A stretch of 64,000 nt of DNA, taken from assembly GCA_950097015.1 (NCBI GenBank), contig CATNEN010000037.1:806001-870000 (forward strand), in the 5' to 3' direction. Shown piece after piece: positions 1 through 11,977 of this stretch. Within the stretch, counting starts at the first letter, position 1, and every line of letters starts with the position of its first letter. This DNA comes from Macrostomum hystrix. Lineage: Eukaryota > Platyhelminthes > Macrostomidae. A model generated the notes under the pieces. It was given only the letters and a program-made list of their open reading frames with translations, was not told where the DNA came from and ran no database searches. The position numbers were made by a program, and so were the translations under genes.

Positions 1-12
1 CCAAATACTTAC

Positions 13-293
13 TGACAAGTGAACACAGGCTCATTGTTCTTTAAAATGTATCCACAAATTCCAGGATTTTTATCTTGAGATAGCTTCTCAAATTCATCCT
101 TTGGTTTATTACTGTCAGCAATGAACTTCTCCAGTGGGTCAAGAATTTTATTGCGTGCAGACACATCTAAGAATAATAGATCAGCTTTGATCTTCGGTGC
201 AAATATTTTTGGTACTGATGAAAAAAATAGCTCTTTCAACCCATTGGCCAGGTGGCCAGCACGGTAGTCAGAGAGCAGATCTCTCTCTTGAGC
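13..293 (-). CDS. UBR1/UBR2-like E3 ubiquitin ligase, N-terminal exon (partial gene)
   Basis: This is one internal exon of an N-recognin, the E3 ligase that recognises N-degrons. It opens after an acceptor (ttttgcag on the minus strand) in phase 0 and ends at a GTAAGT donor at 12-7, so the gene continues leftwards out of the window. Its roughly 94 residues end in ICGYILKNNEPVFTCQ, which matches the start of the UBR zinc box (C-G-x-V-F-K-x-G-E-x-x-Y-x-C-R in the family). Just before it lie LLFLDV and ILDPLEKFI, resembling the helical stretch that precedes the UBR box in UBR1/UBR2. The zinc ligands after the first two cysteines are on the next exon, outside the window. Upstream exons were not found. 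UBR1 and UBR2 cannot be told apart here. Confidence 0.72.
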
Positions 294-573
294 CTGCAAA
301 ATTAGAAGAAAAATATAAAAAACAGGAATGCCCATAATTTGTCTAGCTATGATTTTTAATTTAGATCAATATATATAATACTATTACATGATAGAAGCTA
401 TTACTGATGGGCAAGAACCAGACTTAGATATTGTAAATGCAAAATTTGTATCATACCAACAAAAGAGCACCCAATTGCTTTCTCTACAACTACATTTAGG
501 CGCCTACCTTCAATCAAAGTGCAGGATAATAGAAAATCTATCTTATACTGATGTAGATAGCATGCAAAAATAG

Positions 574-2580
574 AGATAATATAAACCCAAAGGGGTAAAA
601 TATTAATGATACATTAGAAAAGTCGTTCACAACATTGATATTTTTAAATTGAATTTTCTAGCATTAAATCTATGTCAAATGTTAATAGCATTAGGATTTT
701 CAATTTTTAAATAGCATGCCAACTTAGGAAACATGAAATTTTGAATTTAAGAATTCTTGTATATCTGTTCATCAAAATATGCATTAGCAATAATAAATTT
801 AGGTTGATTTAGTTACGGTATCGATTGTGATCCATATAAATCTAGATCTAGCTAGGCCTATCTATTCTTTAGCTAGATAAGACTAGAGAGTTTAGACTTG
901 AGGAAATTTTTAAGTTAGATTTACAAGCCTAAAGAAGGGATTATTTAAATTTGCATAGCTTTTCTTATGGCTTTTCTTTTGTAAGGCCTTACTGAACTAA
1001 AGTTTAAGAATTGTAGAAAAAATGTATATCAACCGACGTCAAACAAAAGTTGTATTGTTTGATCCGCTTTTGATACAGACAAAAAATAATAGGCATGTTT
1101 AACTGTATCAAATATACTTAGAATATACTGATTTTAAATATCCGTTTGGTATGTACGTCAATGGCTTTCACATTTCCAGTTTCAGAATCGCCGTTCATGA
1201 GCTATTTTTGTATCTGCGGTTGCTCTGGATCAGTTTAATCACTCGGATTTAATTTAATAAACGCCTAATGTGAAACTTTGAAACTACTACTGTAGCCTAC
1301 GTTTATTCGACGAATAGCTAGAAGAAAAAGAGCAAAAATTAAGTAAAATGTAGACACTTTAAGTATTTTATTGCAACAAGATAAAAACGAAGAAAAATCT
1401 GCTTTGAACTAAATGGAGCAGTTCCATATTTTTGCTATAACAACCTTGAGTGTTCGGTAACTGTAAATTTCCCGCTTTTAAATTATGAATTCTATGAATA
1501 CTCAGGAGGCAGTTTGTCAACCGGTAAGCCAATTTGACTGCCAGCTTGTGTATTGAATAAAATATATAGAAATAACTATATTTTGCTTTCTTGTTGCGAA
1601 AGTGAGACTTTTCAGCTTACTTTCTTGGAATTTAATTACTGGTGCTTCTATCAATTTGGCTCTGCCTTTTGTGCGAGTACCACTACAGAATTTTCGGCAC
1701 TTTTGTGCTGTGCTTGCCGGTAGATATAGTCTGTATAGTTTACAAGTAAATATGTTTTCTATTACATACAGAAATGTTCGTTTCTTCAACACACTGGCAA
1801 GAAAATAGTAATATATAATATGTTTACTTCCAAAGAATTAGATACTGCTTCAGTATTACATTACAGAATATGCATGCTTAGTACGCTTTTTTAGTTTTTG
1901 TGTACCATAGACAGTTTATCTATATTACCTTATAATCTTAAAAGGAAGAATTCACCGCTTCCTATTCAAATTTCAGTGAAATATTTCTCTGCAAAACCCT
2001 CACCTTAAACCAGTAATTATGAAGCGAGCCTACTTTTATCATGTTGATAAAATCTAAAGAAATTAGCTTAAGTTATTGATGATTAACATTTCTGGAATGA
2101 CTATGTGCATAGATGCTGTTTTTGAGCTTTTAGTTTTTTACTGAACTTAAAATATCATAAAGGAAGATGTATGAATACTGTTAATCATTAATCATGTTGA
2201 AGTAAATCTTTATGTTTCATTTAAATGAGGCGAAGAAAAAAAAGCGAATTAATCCAGCAATGCAAACTTAGCAATCCCGTGTTTTCTATGCAAAAGGCAA
2301 TACTATTACACATAGCTGTGACTAGCTGAAAAAAATTGCTATTTTCTTTTGTCCCACAAAGTCACTAACTTAGATTTTTTCTATATGTAATGTAGCTTCC
2401 TAAGTTTGTCTAAATTAGTTATATTCCATTTAATATGACATAAAAAATTATTCAAGAAACTTTGATTTTTTAGGTGAAGAACATATGAAGAGTATAATGA
2501 AACCTTAAGGCTATATAATCTGGTCAGAGGGTAAAGTTTTCTAAATCGATACATCCAGATTTCCAGTTTGAACAAACAAA
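574..2580. other. AT-rich non-coding stretch
   Basis: This is AT-rich sequence with many stops. Small open frames near 388-573 and 1517-1808 show no domain, no codon bias and no splice support. It probably holds introns or 5' sequence of the UBR-like gene and the upstream region of the NECAP gene. Confidence 0.6.
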
Positions 2581-2587
2581 GCATATC

Positions 2588-3334
2588 ATGTCGGCAGAGG
2601 ATCCTACAAGCACTGCGAGCGTCACTGAGCCAACAGACAGCTACGAGTCCGTGCTGTGTGTGAAGCCAGACATCAAAGTGTACCGCCTGCCGCCCCGCCA
2701 ATCCAACCGAGCTGTTCGAGCCGCCGACTGGCAGCTGGAGGCGCCCGATTGGTCCGGCCGGCTTCGCGTTGTTGCTAATGGCAACCAACTGTGGGTTAGG
2801 CTGGAGGACAAGGCCAGCGGAGTTCTATTCGCCCGAGCTCCAGTTGACGCGCATCCCGGCGTGGCCATCGAGCCAGTCGCCGACTCCAGCCGCTATTTCG
2901 TCCTTCGGATCCGCGACGACGCCGGGCGGAGCGCCTTCGTTGGCATCGGCTTCGACGATCGAAGCGATGCGTTCGATTTTAACTTGGCCGTTCAGGACCA
3001 TTTCAAATGGCTGCGCCAGCAGGAGGAGGCCCGACAGGCAGCCAAGGAGCTGGAGGCCGGGCCGAAGCTGGACCTGGGCTTCAAGGAGGGCCAGACCATC
3101 AAGATTAACATTAATACGAAGCGAACAGCGGACGCTGGATGCTCCGGGGACGGCGGCAACTCGTCGTCCAGGTCGCCGAGGCCGGCGCGGCACGGGGCGC
3201 CATCGGCTGGCGCCGGCGGCGGAGGCGTCGTCCTGCTGCCGCCGCCGCCCAGCAGCGGCCGGACTAGCCATTCCAGGAGCGGCGGAGGTGAATCCTGCAA
3301 TAGCGGCTCAGATCTGCTTGGCAGTTTGGGCTGA
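2588..3334 (+). CDS. NECAP: NECAP-like adaptin-ear-binding coat-associated protein
   Basis: The product is a 248-residue NECAP. These proteins work in clathrin-mediated endocytosis, binding the AP-2 complex through a PH-like PHear domain. Residues about 18-175 follow the family closely: [19 protein letters not shown], then [51 protein letters not shown], and finally [14 protein letters not shown]. Length is near the vertebrate 263-275. The C-terminal tail is Gly/Ser/Pro-rich low complexity and ends [11 protein letters not shown] do not see the C-terminal WxxF adaptin-ear motif of vertebrate NECAPs. The ATG at 2588 is the only sensible start. The gene is intronless and clearly richer in GC than its flanks; it may be a retrocopy or simply a compact gene. 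Confidence 0.93.
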   Translation: MSAEDPTSTASVTEPTDSYESVLCVKPDIKVYRLPPRQSNRAVRAADWQLEAPDWSGRLRVVANGNQLWVRLEDKASGVLFARAPVDAHPGVAIEPVADSSRYFVLRIRDDAGRSAFVGIGFDDRSDAFDFNLAVQDHFKWLRQQEEARQAAKELEAGPKLDLGFKEGQTIKININTKRTADAGCSGDGGNSSSRSPRPARHGAPSAGAGGGGVVLLPPPPSSGRTSHSRSGGGESCNSGSDLLGSLG

Positions 3335-4028
3335 GCTATATTAGCAAAATCAAAATGGAGACCTTCTGTTGGACTTTGGCTAGTCTCTATCTATCGTGAT
3401 CAGTATCCGTTTTTCGTAACCCGATAAAAACTTTATCATGAAAATACTGCGCTATAGAGTCGTTTTAACGCCTCGTTTATGACTCTAACAATTGTCGAAC
3501 GACTCTAAATATTCTCTAAACGAGTCTCAAACGACCCAAACGATTCTCTAACGATTCAAACGCTCATTAAATTTTTTTTTATTATTTAGGCGTAAAAATA
3601 TACTTAATATGCATCACGCTACTTTTAGTAGTTTAGAAGTGAACTCAAACGGTGGTCAACTATTTTTCTGTTGTCTAGTTTAGTTTAGATTTTGGTTCAA
3701 ATATAGTTTTTGTTAGCCTAGCCTGTTTGATTTAATTTACAAGAATATGCATATTACGATAAATATCTTATACTTTGTCAGCCGTTCCAAACCTCCAATT
3801 TAGACTGCTTTTGTACACATATATACCCACTGTTCTAGTCAGTCTTATTGACCTGTGAAACTTTCATGTTTACGAGTATTATCGATTGCACGGCATAATA
3901 TATACACAGACACAATTAATGTGCATTTTTTTAATTCACACAGCTTGGTGTTGTTCAATTTTAATTTATCTGATAACTAAGGAAGTATGAGACATTGATA
4001 TTTTCTTATAGTCTTGGTTATTTTAATC
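3335..4028. other. Intergenic AT-rich spacer 3' of NECAP
   Basis: No gene is visible. A short degenerate run of 'acgactctaa'-like words lies at about 3460-3560, a weak local repeat. Confidence 0.5.
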
Positions 4029-4848
4029 TCAAATCTCAAATCTCAAATCAGTGACCTCAAATCAGTGACCTCAAATCAGTGACCTCACTGTGACCTCGCC
4101 TCAGTGACCTCACCTCAGTGGCCTCACATCCGTGACCTCACCTCAGTGACCTCGCCTCAGTGACCTCGCCTCAGTGACCTCAAATCAGTGACCTCACCTC
4201 AGTGACCTCACATCAGTGACCTCGCCTCAGTGACCTCGCCTCAGTGACCTCGCCTCAGTGACCTCGCCTCAGTGACCTCACCTCAGTGACCTCACATCAG
4301 TGACCTCACATCCGTGACCTCACCTCAGTGACCTCACATCAGTGACCTCGCATCAGTGATCTCGCCTCAGTGACCTCAAATCAGTGACCTCACCTCAGTG
4401 ACCTCACATCAGTGACCTCGCCTCAGTGACCTCAAATCAGTGACCTCACCTCAGTGACCTCAAATCAGTGACCTCACCTCAGTGACCTCACATCAGTGAC
4501 CTCGCCTCAGTGACCTCGCCTCAGTGACCTCAAATCAGTGACCTCGCCTCACTGACCTCGCCTCAGTGACCTCACCTCAGTGGCCTCATATCCGTGACCT
4601 CACCTCAGTGACCTCACATCAGTGACCTCGCCTCAGTGACCTCGCCTCAGTGACCTCGCCTCAGTGACCTCACCTCAGTGACCTTAAATCAGCGACCTCA
4701 CTGTGACCTCACCTCAGTGACCTCGCCTCAGTGACCTCGCCTCAGTGACCTCACCTTAGTGACCTCAAATCAGTGACCTCACCTCAGTGACCTTAAATCA
4801 GCGACCTCACTGTGACCTCACCTCAGTGACCTCACCTCAGTGGCCTGA
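4029..4848. repeat. 14-bp tandem array (core cagtgacctcacct)
   Basis: About 58 imperfect copies of a 14-bp unit, cagtgacctcacct, with variants such as cgcct, aaat and acat after 'gacctc'. Occasional short units (tgacctcactgtgacctc) interrupt it. There is no open frame. Confidence 0.95.
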
Positions 4849-4859
4849 GATAACCTAGT

Positions 4860-5300
4860 CTGAATAACACATCAGTGACTGACAACTTCTAGAGGTAGCA
4901 ATTCTCATAAAACTGAATTAATCAGTGCTGTAGCACTGAGAGGTCTCATATTACCAGCCAATCAAAGTCAGCTAGCGATCTTGAGTCAGTTGCGGTAAGC
5001 TCGGAGCGTCAATCTTCATTTCCTTCTCATCTGCTGCTAATTTTATGCGTAAAAATTGATTTTTTCTTTGACTAAAAAATGCAAATTTTATTGTAGGTAA
5101 CTTTATCCCATTTTCTGTATTTGATATGCAGATCCAACAATGCATATGCAATGCATGATTGTATATATACAAGTTAGTTCGGTTTTATATCTTTCTGCTT
5201 GGACTGGCTTATGCAGAATCGCGTTGTAAAATCACGATTATTTAGTCATAGCCTGGTGACAACTTCCAACAGAAGTGGAAGCTCAGGACTACAGCAAGAG
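4860..5300. other. Spacer between arrays
   Basis: No gene seen. A 66-residue minus-strand frame at 4972-5172 has no recognisable feature. Confidence 0.5.
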
Positions 5301-5309
5301 TTTAGCAGA

Positions 5310-6395
5310 AACCATAGCTGAAATCGTAGCAGGAATCGCAGCTACAATGGTAACAGGAATCGCAACTAGAATAGTAGCTGAAATCGTAGCAGGAATCGCA
5401 GCTACAATGGTAACAGGAATCGCAACTAGAATAGTAGCTGGAATCGTAGCAGGAATCGCAGCTACAATGGTAACAGGAATCGCAACTAGAATAGTAGCTG
5501 GAATCGTAGCAGGAACTACAGATAGAATTGTAGCAGGAACCATAGCTGGAAATATAGCAAGAATCAAAGCTAGAATCGCAGCAGGAGTTGCTGCAAGAAT
5601 CGCAGCAGGAATCGATGCTAGAATCGCAGCAGAAATCGATGCTAGAATCGCAGCAGGAATCGATGCTAGAATCGCAGCAGGAATCGATGCTAGAATTGCA
5701 GCAAGAATCGATGCTAGAATCGCAGCAGGAATCGATGCTAGAATCGCAGCAGAAATCGATGCTAGAATCGCAGCAGGAATCGATGCTAGAATTGCAGCAA
5801 GAATCGATGCTAGAATCGCAGCAGGAATCGATGCTAGAATTGCAGCAAGAATCGATGCTAGAATTGCAGCAAGAATCGATGCTAGAATCGCAGCAGGAAT
5901 CGATGCTAGAATTGCAGCAAGAATCGATGCTAGAATCGCAGCAGGAATCGATGCTAGAATCGCAGCAGGAATCGATGCTAGAATCGCAGCAGGAATCGAT
6001 GCTAGAATCGAAGCAGGAATCGATGCTAGAATCGCAGCAGGAGTCGATGCTAGAACTGGAGCAGGAATCGATGCTAGAATCGCAGCAGGAATCGATGCTA
6101 GAATCGAAGCAGGAATCGATGCTAGAATCGCAGCAGGAGTCGATGCTAGAACTGGAGCAGGAATCGATGCTAGAATCGCAGCAGGAATCGATGCTAGAAT
6201 CGCAGCAGGAATCGATGCTAGAATCGCAGCAGGAATCGATGCTAGAATCGCAGCAGGAATCGATGCTAGAATCGCAGCAGGAATCGATGCTAGAATCGCA
6301 GCAGGAATCGATGCTAGAATCGCAGCAGGAGTCGATGCTAGAACTGGAGCAGGAATCGATGCTAGAATCGCAGCGATGGTCGCTGCTAGAGTGGA
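5310..6395. repeat. 24-bp minisatellite array (family with GAATCGCAGC core), with 60-bp higher-order units
   Basis: The main body (about 5590-6380) is a 24-bp unit built from two 12-mers, ggaatcgatgct and agaatcgcagca. Its left part (about 5330-5510) is organised as three near-identical 60-bp higher-order units. The unit length is a multiple of three and contains no stop in several frames, so open frames of 288 to 388 codons appear on both strands (for example repeated GIDARIAA). I regard these as by-products. Related arrays occur at 8655-9915, 20710-21070, 28030-28225 and 47490-48275. Confidence 0.93.
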
Positions 6396-6439
6396 GTCGG
6401 AATCGTACCAAAATATTAGCCATTTTCATCATGGTTAAG

Positions 6440-6880
6440 CAAAGCAGAAAGTAAAATTCACACCCCACACAATGAATCTATACTCCATTATCTGTCATTC
6501 AATTTACTAATTCAATAATCCGCATTTTCTAGTTATGCAAAGCATAGGCTGGCTATGGGAGTCCGTTACGCCTTATTTGAGTCTCCCATTCCACCCCCAT
6601 ATCAATGAGGCCGGCTCTACACTGCCATTAATCGATTTTCCTTCGAATTGGGGCGGGGGAACACCAAACGGAAACATTGCGACGGCAACTGTGCTTATGA
6701 GGTAGTTGATTTTCTCTGAGTTTGAGCTGAGCGCGACCGCCCTTACTGTGAACCAGAAATAAACAAACTATGCTCATCAGAACCGCAAGCGTCTGCATGC
6801 ATCATCACTGATGCAGCTGCCACTACTGTGTAGTGTCCCCGCTTCGTCCTACGTCTTCTAATTTTCTCAGGTCAAATCCC
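6440..6880. other. Spacer between arrays
   Basis: Unique sequence of mixed composition. No coding or RNA feature recognised. Confidence 0.4.
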
Positions 6881-7900
6881 ATTTCAAGTCTGTTCCCATC
6901 TTTATCAGATCAAATCCCAATCTAACTCTTCCCATCTTTCCAAGGTCAAATCCCATTCTAATTCTTTCGATCTTACTAGGTCAAATCCCATTCCAACTCT
7001 TCTCATCTTCCCAAGCCAAATCCCATTCTAACTCTTCCCATCTTTCCAAGGTCAAATCCCATTCTAACTCTTCCCATCTTTCCAAGGTCAAATCCCATTC
7101 TAACTCTTCCCATCTTTCCAAGCCAAATCCCATTCTAACTCTTCCCATCTTTCCAAGCCAAATCCCATTCTAACTCTTCCCATCTTTCCAAGCCAAATCC
7201 CATTCTAACTCTTCCCATCTTTCCAAGCCAAATCCCATTCCAACTCTTCTCATCTTTCCAAGCCAAATCCCATTCTAACTCTTCCCATCTTTCCAAGCCA
7301 AATCCCATTCTAACTCTTCTCATCTTTCCAAGCCAAATCCCATTCTAACTCTTCTCATCTTTCCAAGCCAAATCCCATTCTAACTCTTCCCATCTTCCCA
7401 AGCCAAATCCCATTCCAACTCTTCCCATCTTTTTAAGGCCAAATCCCATTCTAATTCTTTCCATTTTCTCGAGGTCAAATCCCATTCTAACTCTTCCCAT
7501 TTTTCCAAGGTCAAATCCCATTCCAACTCTTCCCATCTTCCCAAGCCAAATCCCATTCCAACTCTTCCCATTTTTCCAAGGTCAAATCCCATTCCAACTC
7601 TTCCCATCTTTTTAAGGCCAAATCCCATTCTAATTCTTTCCATTTTCTCGAGGTCAAATCCCATTCTAACTCTTCCCATTTTTCCAAGGTCAAATCCCAT
7701 TCCAACTCTTCCCATCTTCCCAAGCCAAATCCCATTCCAACTCTTCCCATTTTTCCAAGGTCAAATCCCATTCCAACTCTTCCCATTTTTCCAAGGTCAA
7801 ATCCCATTCCAACTCTTCCCATTTTTCCAAGGTCAAATCCCATTCCAACTCTTCCCATTTTCTCGATGTCAAATCCCATTCCAAGTCTAACCATTTTCGT
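6880..7900. repeat. 35-bp tandem array (core caaatcccattctaac)
   Basis: About 29 copies of a 35-bp unit carrying caaatcccattc, aactcttcccatctt and ccaag. Because 35 is not a multiple of three, a minus-strand translation rotates through three peptide phases (GRVGMGFDL, EELEWDL, KSWNGIW). The overlapping open frames are not genes. Confidence 0.94.
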
Positions 7901-8650
7901 GGTTAAATCCCGTTCTACTCATTTATTTTTCCTGCCTCATCTGCCCAACAGTTTGCATCCCCTATTTCAAGTGGGATTGAAACGGTTTTATCGCCAGTCT
8001 CTGCCCTGTCTTACACCACTGACTAAATGCTTTACTCCAAAAGCGTTAAGCTGTCTCTCAGATCCTCAAGCACTTGGGCCTCCACTCATCCAACTTTTTT
8101 CTTTCAGTCATATAAAGCCAGTCAGGCAATCACACTGTGAAGGCCGAGTGTTGCAGCCTTAATTTCTAGCAATCTAATCAGCAAACACTACGCGAAGGCC
8201 GGCCCCAACAAAGCAGTTTGATTGCATCATAGTCTCCGCGGCGCAATTTCCTACCCTCCTACACCAGAAACCTCTGCGCTGAGGTGAATAAAAATGCAAT
8301 TCCAACCCACCAACTGACTATATATTTGCCGCACGCTAAAAGTGTCCTGACACACTCAATGCCTCAACCAACCAACCCTTGTGCTCCATTCAATTCTTCC
8401 ACTTGTTCTGTAATATTGCAATGAGTCTGGCGGTGTCCCCAGAGGCCCTCCCGTCTTGCCCTCCCGCCCCGCAGACAAATTTCTGCTCAGCTCATCTTTC
8501 CGTTACCAAGCAGACGAATATTATTTTTAGTCAATCTTACCCAAGCCAAATCTTGTAGCCAGAGTCGCAGTAAGAATTTAACCTAATTTTAGAAGCCATT
8601 GTACTAGCATGAATCGAATCTAGAGTTTTAGCCTAGCTAGAAGCTAGAAG
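7901..8650. other. Spacer between arrays
   Basis: No supported gene. The open frame at 7866-8162 overlaps the array edge and has no recognisable features. Confidence 0.45.
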
Positions 8651-8654
8651 CTAG

Positions 8655-9915
8655 GAGTCGGAGCTAGAATCGTAGCTAGAATCGCAGCAGGAGTCGGAGC
8701 TAGAATCGTAGCTAGAATCGCAGCAGGAGTCGGAGCTAGAATCGTAGCTAGAATCGCAGCAGGAGTCGGAGCTAGAATCGTAGCTAGAATCGCAGCAGGA
8801 TTCGATGCTAGAATCGCAGCAGAAGTCGATGCTAGAATCGCAGCAGGAATCGAAGCTGGAATCGTAGCTAGAACCGCAGCGGTGGTCGCAGCAGAAATCG
8901 ATGCTAGAATCGCAGCAGGAGTCGTTGCTAGAATTGCAGCAGGAATCGAAAATGGAATCATAGGTAGACTCGATGCTCGAACCGCAGCAGGAGTCGATGC
9001 AAGAATCGCAGCAGGAATCGATGCTAGAATCGCAGCAGGAATCGAAGCTGGAATCGTAGCTAGAATCGCAGCAGGAGTCGATGCTAGAATCGCAGCAGGA
9101 ATCGAAACTGGAATCGTAGCTAGAACCGCAGCGGTGGTCGCTGCTAGAGTCGCAGCAGGAGTCGTTGCTAGAATTGCAGCAGGAATCGAAAATGGAATCG
9201 TAGGTTGACTCGATGATAGAATCGCAGCATCAATCGATGCTAGAAATGCAGCAGGAATCGATGCTAGAAATGCAGCAGGAATCTATGCTAGAATCGCAGC
9301 AGGAATCTATGCTAGAAATGCAACAGGAATCGATGCTAGAGTCGCAGCAGGAGTCGTTGCTAGAATCGCAGCAGGAGTCGATGCTAGAATCGCAACAGGA
9401 ATCGATGCTAGAGTCGCAGCAGGAGTCGATGCTAGAATCGCAGCAGGAGTCGATGCTAGAGTCGCAGCAGGAGTCGATGCTAGAATCGCAACAGGAATCG
9501 ATGCTAGAGTCGCAGCAGGAGTCGATGCTAGAATCGCAGCAGGAGTCGATGCTAGAGTCGCAGCAGGAGTCGATGCTAGAGTCGCAGCAGGAGTCGATGC
9601 TAGAATCGCAGCAGGAGTCGATGCTAGAATCGCAGCAGGAATCGATGCTAGAATCGCGGCAGGAATCGAAGCTGGAATCGTAGCTAGAATCGCAGCTGGA
9701 GTCGTTGCTAGAATTGCAGCAGGAGTCGAAAATGGAATCGTAGGTTGACTCGATGATAGAATCGCAGCATCAATCGATGCTAGAAATGCAGCAGGAATCG
9801 ATGCTAGAATCGCAGCAGGAATCGATGCTAGAATCGCAGCAGGAATCGATGCTAGAAATGCAGCAAGAATCGATGCTAGAATCGCAGCAGGAATCGAAGC
9901 TGGAATCGCAGCAGA
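8655..9915. repeat. 24-bp minisatellite array, same family as 5310-6395
   Basis: About 52 copies of the same two-part 24-bp unit (gatgctagaatcgcagcagg, with gagtc/aatcg variants). Longer blocks recur, such as the one ending 'gaatcgaaaatggaatcgtag' near 8945, 9185 and 9730, which points to segmental duplication inside the array. The frames translating as LESQQESM or ARIAAGV are repeat artefacts. Confidence 0.93.
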
Positions 9916-9949
9916 GTCCTGTCGAGTAGAGCCCTTGTAACACAGAATT

Positions 9950-10469
<520 letters not shown>

Positions 10470-10760
10470 GCAACAATAAACAAACACAGCAATACATATT
10501 GTGTGCAGGTGTTTATTTCATGGGCTAAATACATCCCGAAAAAAGCAAAAGTTAGACAATCGCGCTTTTTACCAAAACAAAAGAGTTTACTGCTCACAAG
10601 CTACTGATGTAAAAAGTAAGTGACAAGAGCTCTTAAACATCGGACTAATATACAACCACCCTCCCGCTAACAGTAACTGTAAACTGTCTGTAGCTTGTAG
10701 ATTGCCACTGCTTTCGAAAGAAAGTGACTGGGGCCAATAAAAAAGAGCAACAATCTCCGG

Positions 10761-11221
10761 TCAGATGATTTCAGTCTGTTCCCAGTCCTCGGCAGTCACA
10801 ATTGGCAACTGTTGAAGCTGCTGCAGCCTCAACGATCTTGGTTGACGCCATCGGATCAGCACCCGGGGCGCCAGACCGACGAGGAAGCGTCGAAAGTTCG
10901 AATTGGCGAGGCACAGAGCGCAGAAGTTCACAATGGCAGCACTCAATGGTACCAGCGCATACTCGGTTGCATACTGGGCCACAGTCAGGCGACCAATGCG
11001 AGCCCAGTGGGCCCGGAATGCCGGGTCGGCCTCGTCGTACAGACCGTTGGTCAGGCGAACAGTGAGCCTGTCAGCGTGGGCTGTCATGAACAGGGTGTAA
11101 ACCACAGGCGCTGGCCCAGTCAGTGTCAGGTAAGCGCACGCTAGGCCCAGCTGCCCAATGGCACTGTTCAATTGCTGATTAGATGGCTGATCTAGGTATG
11201 ATGAATCGGCATATTGATTTA

Positions 11222-11271
<50 letters not shown>

Positions 11272-11975
11272 CGCAGGCTCTGGTAGGCGCCTTTCTTGAA
11301 CAACAGCCAGCAGGTGGCTAGGCTAAGCAGGCACACCAGACTGTAGGGCAGAAGGCTGCGGACTAGAGCATTCAACAGCGGCTTCACTCTGGTAACGTAG
11401 GCAAGATTTGACTGGAAGTTCTGCAGCCGTACGTAGTGCACACACTGCCTGCCCAGGGTGGACTTGGCAGGCGCCGCAGCCTCATCACCAATGATCAGCA
11501 TGCAGTTGAAGATGCAGGCGAAGCAGAAAGCGCACAGGGCCATGATTGACAGCTTGCGACGCGGCAGCTCCTTGTTGGACGGCGGCTGAAGGTCGCCTTC
11601 TGGCGGCTGGTGCCGACGGAACAGCGAGTACACGGCCAGGAAGCGCTCAACGCTGAGAATGACAACAATGAATGCCGACGTCTCAACGGTGAGGTTGAGC
11701 AGGTAAGCTTGAAATTTGCACCACAGATCCGTGGCTGAGTTCGGCTTCAAGTCCTGGTCGTGTTCCATGTAGCGATCAGTGAACAGCACCAGACAGGACG
11801 TCAGGAGGATGAGGCTGTCAAAGCAGGCCAGAAGGGCTATGAGCAGATTGCGGCTGAGCTGCCGGGCGACGGGACTCAGAACGAAATAAGCGATGATGAG
11901 GCTGTTCAGTACCAAGCCGACTGTAGCGATGATTGGCAAGACGACCTGGACGGGAGAGGAGGGCAGATGTAGCAT
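10761..11975 (-). CDS. Rhodopsin-family (class A) orphan GPCR with polyglutamine third intracellular loop
   Basis: A 404-residue seven-helix receptor, probably for a peptide. TM1 carries GLVLNSLI (the GxxxN signature). TM2 is NLLIALLACFDSLILL with the conserved Asp. Cys of LWCKF opens TM3, which ends SVERFLAV, an E-R-F version of the DRY motif. The partner Cys is in GRQCVHY, and TM5 has Pro in SLLPYSL. The third intracellular loop holds about 15 consecutive Gln from a CTG run at 11223-11270. TM7 reads NFCALCLANSNFRRFL, so NPxxY is absent, as is the TM6 CWxP. The extracellular N-terminus is only about 11 residues. An in-frame TAG lies 18 bp upstream of the ATG, so either this is the start or a further exon is spliced on at a tgtcag just upstream. 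The neighbouring array starts directly at the ATG. Single exon as read. Confidence 0.85.
11223..11270 (-). repeat. CAG (polyglutamine) microsatellite inside the GPCR
   Basis: A run of CTG on the plus strand, read as Gln codons (CAG) in the receptor's third intracellular loop. It is likely length-polymorphic. Confidence 0.93.
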
Positions 11976-11977
11976 TC

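Noticed and set aside
1517-1808. Overlapping plus and minus frames of 68-91 codons
   Set aside because: No motif, signal or splice context; typical chance frames.
4029-4848. CRISPR-like array
   Set aside because: Units are contiguous with no unique spacers, and the window is clearly eukaryotic. The same applies to all other arrays here.
5275-6468. Long open frames on both strands (GIDARIAA, CCDSSID, LESQQESM repeats)
   Set aside because: The 24-bp unit is a multiple of three and stop-free in several frames, so long frames on both strands are expected. There is no unique flanking coding sequence or splice support.
7135-7894. Overlapping minus-strand frames (MGRVGMGFDL / EELEWDL)
   Set aside because: The 35-bp unit rotates through frames; these are array artefacts.
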